A stretch of 7,015 bases of DNA from an uncultured Lachnospiraceae bacterium. Lineage in GTDB: Bacteria; Bacillota; Clostridia; Lachnospirales; Lachnospiraceae. The stretch spans positions 1 to 7,015 of the forward strand of contig CALGGL010000044.1 of the NCBI GenBank assembly GCA_937915975.1, written 5' to 3'. Below the pieces are notes generated by a model that worked only from the letters and a program-made list of their open reading frames with translations, did no database searches and had not been told where the DNA came from. Of the stretch, positions 1-5,790 are shown one piece after another. Both the position numbers and the translations under genes were made by a program. How positions within the stretch are numbered: position 1 is the stretch's first letter; each line of letters opens with the position of its first letter.

Positions 1-52
1 TGTTCAGTATATTAACCAACCTGATATCTGTCTTACTGCGATAAACAGAAGT

Positions 53-2350
53 TTATTCCACGTTTTTAAGTGCGGTGTCCATTGGGACTTTTTTGATTCG
101 TCTGACATCAAACAGCATTACTATGATGTAAGAGACGAAGATGAAAATAATTTCCTTTGCAATGCCTATAGGGCTTGTGTAAAATGCGAACCATCCTCCA
201 AGCTTCATAAGGATTGCCTTCCATGCTTCATTGATAATTATATAGCCTAAAAATGCTGCAATTATCTCTGATATTATAACCATAATGGTTGTAGGCAGTA
301 TATAAAGCGAGCTTATTTCATTGGTGTTATAGCCCAGTATCTTAACCATGGAAATTGCATTTTCATTCTTCTCGATAATAATCTTAGTAAGCAAATAAAT
401 CAGTATTGCCGAAAGGATAATGCAAAGATACTGGAAGTACTTCATATAATCACCCATAGAATGATCGAGCTGGTCGGCAATCTTAATAATATCCTTTTCG
501 GTTATCTCCTTGATGATATAATTTTCATCTATATCATCAATTTTATTGTCGGAAATGTAAGCGTTAAAGAAGCCCTCTTCCATATCAAAAACTTTAGTAT
601 AATTTTCATTTGGCATAAAGATTGCTATACCGCCATCATAGTCATAGATACCGATTACCTTAAATTCATATGTTTTATTCTCGTACTTTTCATCAAGCTT
701 AATCGTATCTCCAACATCAACCTTGTATTTACCGTTAAAGGCTGATGATACATATATTTCATTTTCGGCGAAATCATCATTTATTTTGATGTACTGACTA
801 TCATCACTGATGCCGTATACGGATACTGTCTCGTCTATTATATCACTGTATCTGACAAGCTCCTTCATATTAATTTTTTCCGCACCTTCAACATCGGTAG
901 TTATCTCGTTGCCCATAGCATCCACATTAGACTTGAGCATAATCTGATATTTTGAAAACATCATATCCGTAACATGGTCCTGATAATAATCAAGTGTTTC
1001 AGGCATACCGACCGCCATACTCATCATTACCATAACAAATGTGATTCCAAGAAAAAGCACAAGATAATTAGGCAGGTTCTGAAGAAGTATTCTTGTTCTG
1101 AAGCGTGATAAGAATTTCCATCTAGGAAGTCTCATAGCCTTCTTACGCTTTGTCTTCTTAAGATCACGTCTTATAAACTTAAGCGGTGAAAGTCTTAATT
1201 TGTATGTTATTACAACAAGGTTGATAACAAACATTATTATAAGGGGTATAACCGTTGTGTTGATAAATGCAGTCGAGCTCCATACCGTCTCATATGTAGG
1301 AAGGCTGTAACTGGTGTAGTACATCATAACAACTACCTTCTTAAACACTGTATATCCCAAAAGATTTCCAAGCAGCGCAGCTATAAGCGTTACCAAAACC
1401 GGTGAAGTCATATAGTGACGTATAAGCTCACCTCTGGTATAACCGGAGGCACGAAGTGTACCGATAACCGCTGCCTCCTTGGTTATGGTGTTGTTAATAG
1501 TTATAGCAAATATAAATGCGAGAACCACGATAAGAATGTCAAGCAAAACTCCGCCCATAGCCATATCCGAACCCATATCGGTGGTTGCAAATATGATGGC
1601 CTGATTTAAGTATGCCGGTACAAATTCTTCAACAGGATTGCCGTACATATATGATGCGGTGACAACCTCCTCCATGAAGTCATCTCCCTTTTTCTTGCTT
1701 TCTATATCATCCTCCGGCTTATCTGCATAAAACCATGCATAGCGATAGTAAAGCTTGCCTGCTACACGTTCAAAGCCTTCATCAGTGACAAGTCCAACAT
1801 CGAAAGTTATCGCATCGAACATTGTGTCGGACGCACTTTTGTAAAGCGTACTGTAATTCGGAAGTGCTATGAGACCTGTTACCTCAAAGTCCTTGCCACC
1901 AACCTTGATTGTATCGCCCACCTTAATTTTTTGGTTATCGGCATGCATTCGGTCTATAGCTATTTCATTTTCATTTTCAGGAAGTCTTCCCTTCATTACA
2001 CAAGGAAGGTCAAACTTATCCTGAAGCTTATAGATTCTGATTTCAATCTCATCATCATTGTCTTCTAACTCTTCATCTACAACCTTACAGAAGTTTTCGT
2101 ATATGGTTATATCATCTGATTCAAGCTCATCTAAAAGCTCATCCGATGCCTCATCTGAAAACTGCAGATAGCCATCCTCGCGAACATACTTTTCAACGCT
2201 TTCATCTGCCGCCTTCATCATACTCTTATTAGCAACATACATACCCGATATAAAACCTATAACAAGAGTGAGGAATAAAAATATAACAAGGTATTTACGC
2301 CATTCTCCCTTAAGCTCTCTGGGTACTCTTTTCTTTAACGGACTCTTCAT
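53..2350 (-). CDS. FtsX-type ABC transporter permease, MacB-like, duplicated
   Basis: This is the membrane subunit of an ABC exporter. The 765-residue protein shows two matching halves. Each has a membrane helix (about residues 20-40 and 426-447), a large extracytoplasmic domain (41-264 and 448-637), then three more helices (about 265-287, 312-338, 363-385 and 638-657, 682-706, 730-748). FtsX-type cytoplasmic coupling segments follow the first helix of each triplet: EAAVIGTLRASGY at 292-304 and NAISMVKILGY at 664-674. Both outer domains carry the small beta motif of this family (KVGDTIKV, 143-150; DVGDTIKL, 545-552). The start is supported by GGAGG at 2358-2362, seven bases upstream, which overlaps the ATPase stop, so the two are probably translationally coupled. 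The family exports lipoproteins, peptides or antibiotics, or transmits ATPase motion across the membrane. The substrate is not readable here. The gene appears intact; no clear terminator is visible in bases 1-52. Confidence 0.93.
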   Translation of the reverse strand: MKSPLKKRVPRELKGEWRKYLVIFLFLTLVIGFISGMYVANKSMMKAADESVEKYVREDGYLQFSDEASDELLDELESDDITIYENFCKVVDEELEDNDDEIEIRIYKLQDKFDLPCVMKGRLPENENEIAIDRMHADNQKIKVGDTIKVGGKDFEVTGLIALPNYSTLYKSASDTMFDAITFDVGLVTDEGFERVAGKLYYRYAWFYADKPEDDIESKKKGDDFMEEVVTASYMYGNPVEEFVPAYLNQAIIFATTDMGSDMAMGGVLLDILIVVLAFIFAITINNTITKEAAVIGTLRASGYTRGELIRHYMTSPVLVTLIAALLGNLLGYTVFKKVVVMMYYTSYSLPTYETVWSSTAFINTTVIPLIIMFVINLVVITYKLRLSPLKFIRRDLKKTKRKKAMRLPRWKFLSRFRTRILLQNLPNYLVLFLGITFVMVMMSMAVGMPETLDYYQDHVTDMMFSKYQIMLKSNVDAMGNEITTDVEGAEKINMKELVRYSDIIDETVSVYGISDDSQYIKINDDFAENEIYVSSAFNGKYKVDVGDTIKLDEKYENKTYEFKVIGIYDYDGGIAIFMPNENYTKVFDMEEGFFNAYISDNKIDDIDENYIIKEITEKDIIKIADQLDHSMGDYMKYFQYLCIILSAILIYLLTKIIIEKNENAISMVKILGYNTNEISSLYILPTTIMVIISEIIAAFLGYIIINEAWKAILMKLGGWFAFYTSPIGIAKEIIFIFVSYIIVMLFDVRRIKKVPMDTALKNVE

Positions 2351-2361
2351 AACGACACCTC

Positions 2362-3078
2362 CTACCAGTCAAGATCAACGGCAGAAATCTTATTGTCGTT
2401 TATGTCATTGTGTCTTACAACTCCGTCACGAAGCTTTACTATATGGTCAGCCATATTTTTAATTGCCTCATTATGAGTAACCATTATAATTGTATTTCCG
2501 TACTTTTGATTTACATCCTCGATAAGCTTAAGAATTTCCTTTGAGGTCTTGTAATCAAGCGCACCCGTAGGTTCATCACAAAGAAGAATATCCGGATTTT
2601 TAACTATCGCACGACCTATAGAGGTTCTTTGCTGCTGTCCGCCGGAAAGCTGGTTAGGAAGCTTGTAACGATGCTCGAAAAGTCCGAGAGTTTCAAGCAG
2701 TTCATCTATATCGAGCGGATTATCGGAAAGGTATGCACCTACCTCTATATTTTCCTTTACATTTAAATTAGGTATGAGATTATACATCTGAAATACGTAT
2801 CCAAGATGCTTACGACGATAAAGCGTAACTGCTTTTTCATCCATATCCTTAAGCTTGTCGCCATTTATAGATATGTAACCTTCGTCAGGCTGGTCGATAC
2901 CGCCTATGATATTCAAAAGTGTTGATTTACCTGAACCCGAAGGACCAAGTAACACGCAAAACTCCCCTTTTGCTACTGAAAAAGAAAAGCCTTTTAAAAC
3001 CTCCTGTCTGGTGTCTCCCTCGCCAAAGCCTTTCTTTAAATCAACAATTTCCAAGAACTTTCTTTCTATTTCTGACAT
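2362..3078 (-). CDS. ABC transporter ATP-binding protein, MacB/LolD type
   Basis: This cytoplasmic ATPase should energise the FtsX-type permease encoded 11 bases downstream. All motor motifs are present in the 238 residues: Walker [10 protein letters not shown] (45-53), Q-loop Gln97, signature LSGGQQQR (144-151), Walker B ILLCDEP with catalytic Glu169, D-loop GALD (172-175) and H-loop His202. Length and motif spacing fit the LolD/MacB/FtsE-like group, and the protein should be active as a dimer. The ATG at 3078 has a strong AAGGAGG five bases upstream (3084-3090). A short acidic/Asp-Asn-rich tail follows residue 220. A sigma-70-type promoter lies 94-122 bases upstream of the ATG, so this is the first gene of a two-gene operon. 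Similar ATPase/permease pairs in Firmicutes often serve in peptide-antibiotic resistance or unknown export. No two-component system or regulator gene is next to it in this window. Confidence 0.95.
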   Translation of the reverse strand: MSEIERKFLEIVDLKKGFGEGDTRQEVLKGFSFSVAKGEFCVLLGPSGSGKSTLLNIIGGIDQPDEGYISINGDKLKDMDEKAVTLYRRKHLGYVFQMYNLIPNLNVKENIEVGAYLSDNPLDIDELLETLGLFEHRYKLPNQLSGGQQQRTSIGRAIVKNPDILLCDEPTGALDYKTSKEILKLIEDVNQKYGNTIIMVTHNEAIKNMADHIVKLRDGVVRHNDINDNKISAVDLDW

Positions 3079-3141
3079 GACATCCTCCTTGTAATATCTT
3101 TAAAATTTATTAAACATAAACCAATTACATTTTAATATGTG

Positions 3142-3186
3142 AACAATCATTCATATGATGTTTTCAAAGTTAGGATAACATAACTT
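3142..3186. promoter_or_regulatory. Candidate operator or leader dyads at the ABC promoter
   Basis: Two inverted repeats flank the predicted transcription start. AAGTTA (3167-3172) and TAACTT (3181-3186) are separated by eight bases and straddle the -10 element, the usual place for a repressor site. Downstream, AACAATCAT (3142-3150) pairs with ATGATGTT (3155-3162) with one bulged base. This one would lie in the transcript leader and could be a DNA site or a weak hairpin. Short dyads occur by chance in AT-rich DNA and no regulator gene is present, so this is a suggestion only. Confidence 0.25.
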
Positions 3187-3200
3187 ATAATATCTGTCAA
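3172..3200 (-). promoter_or_regulatory. Sigma-70-type promoter for the ABC exporter operon
   Basis: On the minus strand a perfect TTGACA (-35, 3195-3200) is followed after 17 bases by TATCCT (-10, 3172-3177, four of six consensus bases). Transcription would begin near 3165 and leave an 85-90 base untranslated leader before the ATPase ATG. The surrounding region is AT-rich. It lies just after the terminator of the upstream unit, as expected for an independent promoter. Confidence 0.6.
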
Positions 3201-3260
3201 CACTTAATTAAAAAATTATAAGAGAGACATAATTAAAAAGTAAAAAGCAGGACATCTTTA

Positions 3261-3294
3261 CAAAAAATATGACAAGGTATTGTCTCCTTGTCAT
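3261..3294 (-). terminator. Factor-independent terminator closing the upstream gene set
   Basis: ATGACAAGG (3269-3277) and CCTTGTCAT (3286-3294) form a perfect 9-bp stem with an 8-base loop. Read on the minus strand, the stem is followed at once by ATTTTTTG (3261-3268), a U-rich tail. The plus-strand side lacks such a tail, so it should act on leftward transcription coming from the Pr6Pr-like gene and through the repeats. It lies upstream of the ABC operon promoter and separates the two units. Confidence 0.7.
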
Positions 3295-3347
3295 TTCCGT
3301 ATCCAATCCACTTTCAATCTGATCCATACCTTGTTTATCTATAATTT

Positions 3348-3569
3348 GGTAACAATTCCAGCTATTTTGCAGCTTTTGTTACCTGTTTATCTTCTTTTGT
3401 AGCTTTGATTCTCCTTAATTCGGTAACAATTCCTACTCTTTTACGGCTTTTGTTACCTGTTTATCTTCTTTTGTTGCTTTGATTTCCCATAATCCGGTAA
3501 CAAATCCTACTCTTTTGCGACTTTTGTTACCTTTCTATCTTCTTTTGTAGATTTGAATCGAGTAGGGAA
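3348..3569. repeat. Three tandem 74-bp units with palindrome-ended 36-bp elements
   Basis: Three units start at 3348, 3422 and 3496, exactly 74 bases apart. Each begins with a 36-bp element that opens with GGTAACAA and closes with TTGTTACC (3348-3383, 3422-3457, 3496-3531), so the ends are 8-bp inverted repeats. The 38-bp links after the first two elements are also nearly identical to each other (TGTTTATCTTCTTTTGT at their start); the one after the third is more diverged. Copies 1 and 2 agree most closely outside the element core; copies 2 and 3 share the core TCCTACTCTTTT. A degenerate partial copy (CTTGTTTATCT) may precede copy 1 around 3330-3347. The array fills most of the gap between the Pr6Pr-like stop codon and the terminator, so it would be transcribed as a 3' untranslated tail. 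Its function is unknown. Confidence 0.85.
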
Positions 3570-3593
3570 GATGTAATCACGCCCCGTGACACC

Positions 3594-4244
3594 TCAATTC
3601 ATTTTATTGCTTATCCATCTAAGTAAACAGGCAACCAGCCAGGTTGCAACCATAGAAATCAAAAATATAAGTGCTCCTATAGGATACCCCCAATTAAGAT
3701 AGCTATACCAATCGTTGGTGTCAGGCCACTCGCCTATGCCGTTGATGAGTATGTTTATAAGATAGAAGCATCCGTATAAAAAGGAAGGAACCATAGCATA
3801 AAATGTATATTTAAACGGTATCTTATCCCCTGCATTTAAAAGCATAAAATCGATCATCGCAAGCAAAGGAACTATAAGATGAAAGATGAAATTCGAACCA
3901 CTATACATACCAGGCAGCCGATATATCGGCCACAGAAAAACAGCAACGGTAAAAAAAGTAAGTCCAACTGCGGTTGTTGATATCAGTTTGGCAAGCTTAA
4001 ATCTGTTTTGCATCCCCTCTATTTCTCTTGAGGAAAATACTGATAGTATATCAAAATTAAGCTGGCTAAATGCAATTATGCCGCAAAAGACATTTGAAAG
4101 GACTGTAAAATATTTGAAATTTTCAATTCCATGTGACACAAGCTCATTATTATCATCATTGAATCTAAACATTATAACAAGCCCGATAATAACAAATATA
4201 AAAACCAATGCATTTACAATTCTTTCTGCATTTTTTTTATTCAT
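3594..4244 (-). CDS. Pr6Pr/AIG1-like six-helix membrane protein
   Basis: This 216-residue integral membrane protein has six predicted helices (about residues 10-26, 46-62, 88-106, 118-137, 147-168, 188-210) and almost no soluble domain. FKYFTVLSN (43-51) and FHLIVPLLAMIDF (121-133, with His122, Pro126, Asp132), plus a Trp/Tyr/Asn-rich loop before the last helix (173-187), resemble the Pr6Pr family and the wider AIG1/FAR-17a group. Eukaryotic AIG1 members hydrolyse fatty-acid esters of hydroxy fatty acids. No activity is established for the bacterial ones as far as I know, and none should be assumed. The ATG shares the four bases ATGA with the stop of the YczE-like gene, and its Shine-Dalgarno (AAAAGGAG, GGAG at 4251-4254) lies inside that gene, so the two are co-translated. 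It is the last gene of its unit, followed by the 74-bp repeats and a terminator. Confidence 0.75.
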   Translation of the reverse strand: MNKKNAERIVNALVFIFVIIGLVIMFRFNDDNNELVSHGIENFKYFTVLSNVFCGIIAFSQLNFDILSVFSSREIEGMQNRFKLAKLISTTAVGLTFFTVAVFLWPIYRLPGMYSGSNFIFHLIVPLLAMIDFMLLNAGDKIPFKYTFYAMVPSFLYGCFYLINILINGIGEWPDTNDWYSYLNWGYPIGALIFLISMVATWLVACLLRWISNKMN

Positions 4245-4906
4245 GCCTTACTCCTTTTCTTAAACAGCTTTCCTACAACAGTAATCGTCGGGCCGAGGAA
4301 AATTGCCATAAGGAAATGTCCTATCAAAGGTTTTCCTCCAAGCAAAAATCCAATTAATATACATGTAAAATCAATAATGTTTCTGCACAGAAAAAACGGA
4401 AGTCTTTTAAAAATATCATTGAGCATAACCGGTATTGCATCATAAGGAGCTATACCTGCGTCCGCATTCATATAGATTGCAGCCGTAACTATAAATCCTA
4501 CGAGAGAAATAACAAATATTATCCCCCTGCTAACCGGATTTTCAAACACACTGTCCGGAATGGTTTTACCCCAAATCCAGTCAAAAAAATCCGCATAATA
4601 GGCTATAAGAACCATATTGAAAATAGTCCCCGAGCCAATCAGATCGCGTCTGAATATTATCATTAATATAAGGAAAAATATATTAAAGATAAGCTGCCAG
4701 TTTCCAAATGTAGTTCCGATTTTGGCTGCCACATTTCTGTTCATAAAGGTGCAGGTGTCCGTGCCAAGATTACAAAGTATAAGAAATGAAAGTGATAAGC
4801 CCATACCAAATATTGCAACAAAGCTTATAACATTCTTTTTCCAATTATTTTTCATATAGTTTCCGATATTAAATTTTTCTTTTTTTATAGTCTTATCTTC
4901 ACTCAT
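4241..4906 (-). CDS. YczE/YitT-like integral membrane protein
   Basis: This 221-residue membrane protein begins with a basic 25-residue cytoplasmic tail, followed by about five or six helices (roughly 25-47, 70-87, 90-110, 128-147, 170-190, 192-213). Family marks are GMGLSLSFLILCNLGTD (34-50), GNWQLIFNIFF (68-78), GIAPYDAIPVML (151-162) and an Arg/Asp pair before a Gly-rich helix near the end (175-206). The group is of unknown biochemical function. In Bacillus, yczE sits next to sfp and has been reported to influence lipopeptide or polyketide antibiotic production, but no such genes are seen here. The start at 4906 lacks a strong Shine-Dalgarno (only GGTAAATGA upstream). It directly follows the stop of a possible short frame, so coupling is possible. 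The 3' end overlaps the next gene by four bases. Confidence 0.8.
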   Translation of the reverse strand: MSEDKTIKKEKFNIGNYMKNNWKKNVISFVAIFGMGLSLSFLILCNLGTDTCTFMNRNVAAKIGTTFGNWQLIFNIFFLILMIIFRRDLIGSGTIFNMVLIAYYADFFDWIWGKTIPDSVFENPVSRGIIFVISLVGFIVTAAIYMNADAGIAPYDAIPVMLNDIFKRLPFFLCRNIIDFTCILIGFLLGGKPLIGHFLMAIFLGPTITVVGKLFKKRSKA

Positions 4907-4957
4907 TCATTTACCGTTGCAAATTATTTCTGTACGCCGGCCTGCCAGCTTTTTCAT
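4907..4957 (-). CDS. Possible 16-codon leader frame before the YczE-like gene
   Basis: In the gap between the surface protein gene and the YczE-like gene, an ATG at 4957 opens a frame reading MKKLAGRRTEIICNGK. It stops with TGA at 4907-4909, immediately next to the YczE-like ATG. It is also in frame with, and downstream of, the surface protein's TAG stop. No good ribosome site precedes it. It could serve translational coupling, since the downstream gene also lacks a clear ribosome site, or it could be chance. Nothing else was recognised in this 78-base gap. Confidence 0.2.
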   Translation of the reverse strand: MKKLAGRRTEIICNGK

Positions 4958-4984
4958 AACCAAAATCTTATCTATATAATCCGG

Positions 4985-5776
4985 CTATCTAACTGCATAT
5001 TCCCAAGGAATGACGATTGGATTTCCACTGCCGGCGACCTCATCAAACCATGCATAATATGCCTCATCATCCATAGGTTCGCTCTCAACATATTCATCAT
5101 TTGCATATTCTATGTAATAATAGACCATACCATTTCCATCCTTATCAGCCTCTGAAGGAAACACCTGATCTTCCCCGTGCCAAACATCTTCAATTGAAGA
5201 ATCCCAAGCATCGGTCACATATCTGTATTCATATTCACCAAGTTCCTCATTATAGACACAGATATCGACTCCCCAGAAATTTTCACCCCAGCTTCCTGCT
5301 CCGTGCGAAAGCGGCGAGGTAACAACCTTATTATCATAAAAAGTCGTAGTGTCATCAGCAAAGAATGTTCCTATCTGTCTCATCTCATCATTTTCATAAA
5401 GAAAAACATAAATGCAAAGGCTTGCCATTGCACCATCATTTACCCTTATCAAAAGCTCATCCTTGCCATCAGAGTTGACATCACAAATTGCATATTGATT
5501 CATTTCAGACGGTTCTTCAAAATACTCCTCTTCATACGGTGGGATTCTTCCTTCCTCAATAAATGCTCTTATTGCCTCATTGTAAGCAACTGTTCTTGCA
5601 TTTACATCTTCTTCAGATTCTGTGGTTGCATCTGCTTCTTCAGTTGCTTCAGTGGTATCCTCAACCGAGGCTTTGTCCACGTCATCTTTTTCTTCAGCAG
5701 CCTCGCTATCCTCTTCAACAGTTATTTCTTCAGTAGTATTTTTGTCAGTATCATCTGCTTTAATTTTTTCTTTTTT
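4985..5776 (-). CDS. Acidic secreted or lipoprotein-like protein, 5' end lost at the junction
   Basis: The product is not a recognised named protein. The frame stays open upstream of an internal GTG at 5680 to the sequence junction, so that codon is unlikely to be the real start and the true N-terminus is missing. The retained N-terminal part (5585-5776) is a low-complexity Glu/Asp/Thr/Ala-rich linker beginning KKEKIKADDTDKN, like the spacer that follows the signal peptide and lipid-linked Cys in many Firmicute surface lipoproteins. The folded part follows (4985-5584). It carries ICDVNSDGKDELLIRV, with DxNxDGxxE at 5456-5482, a calcium-loop-like motif common in exported Lachnospiraceae proteins, and it is rich in Trp, Tyr, Asp and Glu. 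It ends WEYAVR before TAG. It probably sits outside the membrane and is likely co-transcribed with the two membrane protein genes downstream (78-base gap). Secretion is inferred, because the signal peptide is absent. Confidence 0.7.
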   Translation of the reverse strand, partial: KKEKIKADDTDKNTTEEITVEEDSEAAEEKDDVDKASVEDTTEATEEADATTESEEDVNARTVAYNEAIRAFIEEGRIPPYEEEYFEEPSEMNQYAICDVNSDGKDELLIRVNDGAMASLCIYVFLYENDEMRQIGTFFADDTTTFYDNKVVTSPLSHGAGSWGENFWGVDICVYNEELGEYEYRYVTDAWDSSIEDVWHGEDQVFPSEADKDGNGMVYYYIEYANDEYVESEPMDDEAYYAWFDEVAGSGNPIVIPWEYAVR

Positions 5777-5790
5777 AAGTCGACTCTATG
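5762..5790. other. Junction between bacterial and eukaryote-like DNA
   Basis: Left of here, composition, strand and gene style are bacterial. Right of here GC drops from about 40% to roughly 20%, coding switches to the plus strand, and the protein looks eukaryotic. The bacterial minus-strand frame is coherent to about 5774-5776 and then meets TAG at 5786-5788. The plus-strand frame becomes protein-like from about 5784. The hexamer GTCGAC (SalI site) occupies 5779-5784, and A/T runs surround it. No inverted repeat, target duplication, integrase or tRNA is visible. A ligation, cloning, amplification or assembly chimera is the most economical reading; a true insertion is possible but unsupported. 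Confidence 0.75.

Noticed and set aside
461..745. Plus-strand frame opposite the permease gene
   Set aside because: It is antisense to a clearly coding permease with conserved domains and has no ribosome site or recognisable protein features.
3348..3531. CRISPR array (36-bp repeats, 38-bp intervals)
   Set aside because: The dimensions fit, but the two 38-bp intervals are nearly the same sequence, so they are not spacers. There are only three units, the repeats differ from each other, and no cas gene is in the window.
3540..3575. tRNA T-arm-like GATTCAAATC on the minus strand
   Set aside because: The flanking bases do not form the 5-bp T stem and no acceptor, D or anticodon arms can be placed around it.
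3577..3589. Small hairpin TCACG-CCC-CGTGA just after the Pr6Pr-like stop as a terminator
   Set aside because: It has only five pairs and no U-rich tail on either strand; the 9-bp hairpin at 3261-3294 with a T run is a far better terminator.
3886..4263. Plus-strand 125-codon frame
   Set aside because: It lies opposite the Pr6Pr-like gene, whose helices and family motifs account for the region; the antisense product shows no domain.
4985..5680. Complete 231-residue protein starting at the GTG at 5680
   Set aside because: The frame continues upstream with the same acidic composition to the junction, no ribosome site precedes the GTG, and a surface-type protein should have a signal peptide.
5622..5780. 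N-terminal Ser/Ala/Val-rich start of a 452-residue plus-strand protein beginning at 5622
   Set aside because: The first 53 or so residues are the antisense of the acidic Glu/Asp/Thr-rich linker of the bacterial surface gene. The Ser/Val/Ala richness is the mirror of those codons, and the fusion exists only because of the junction.
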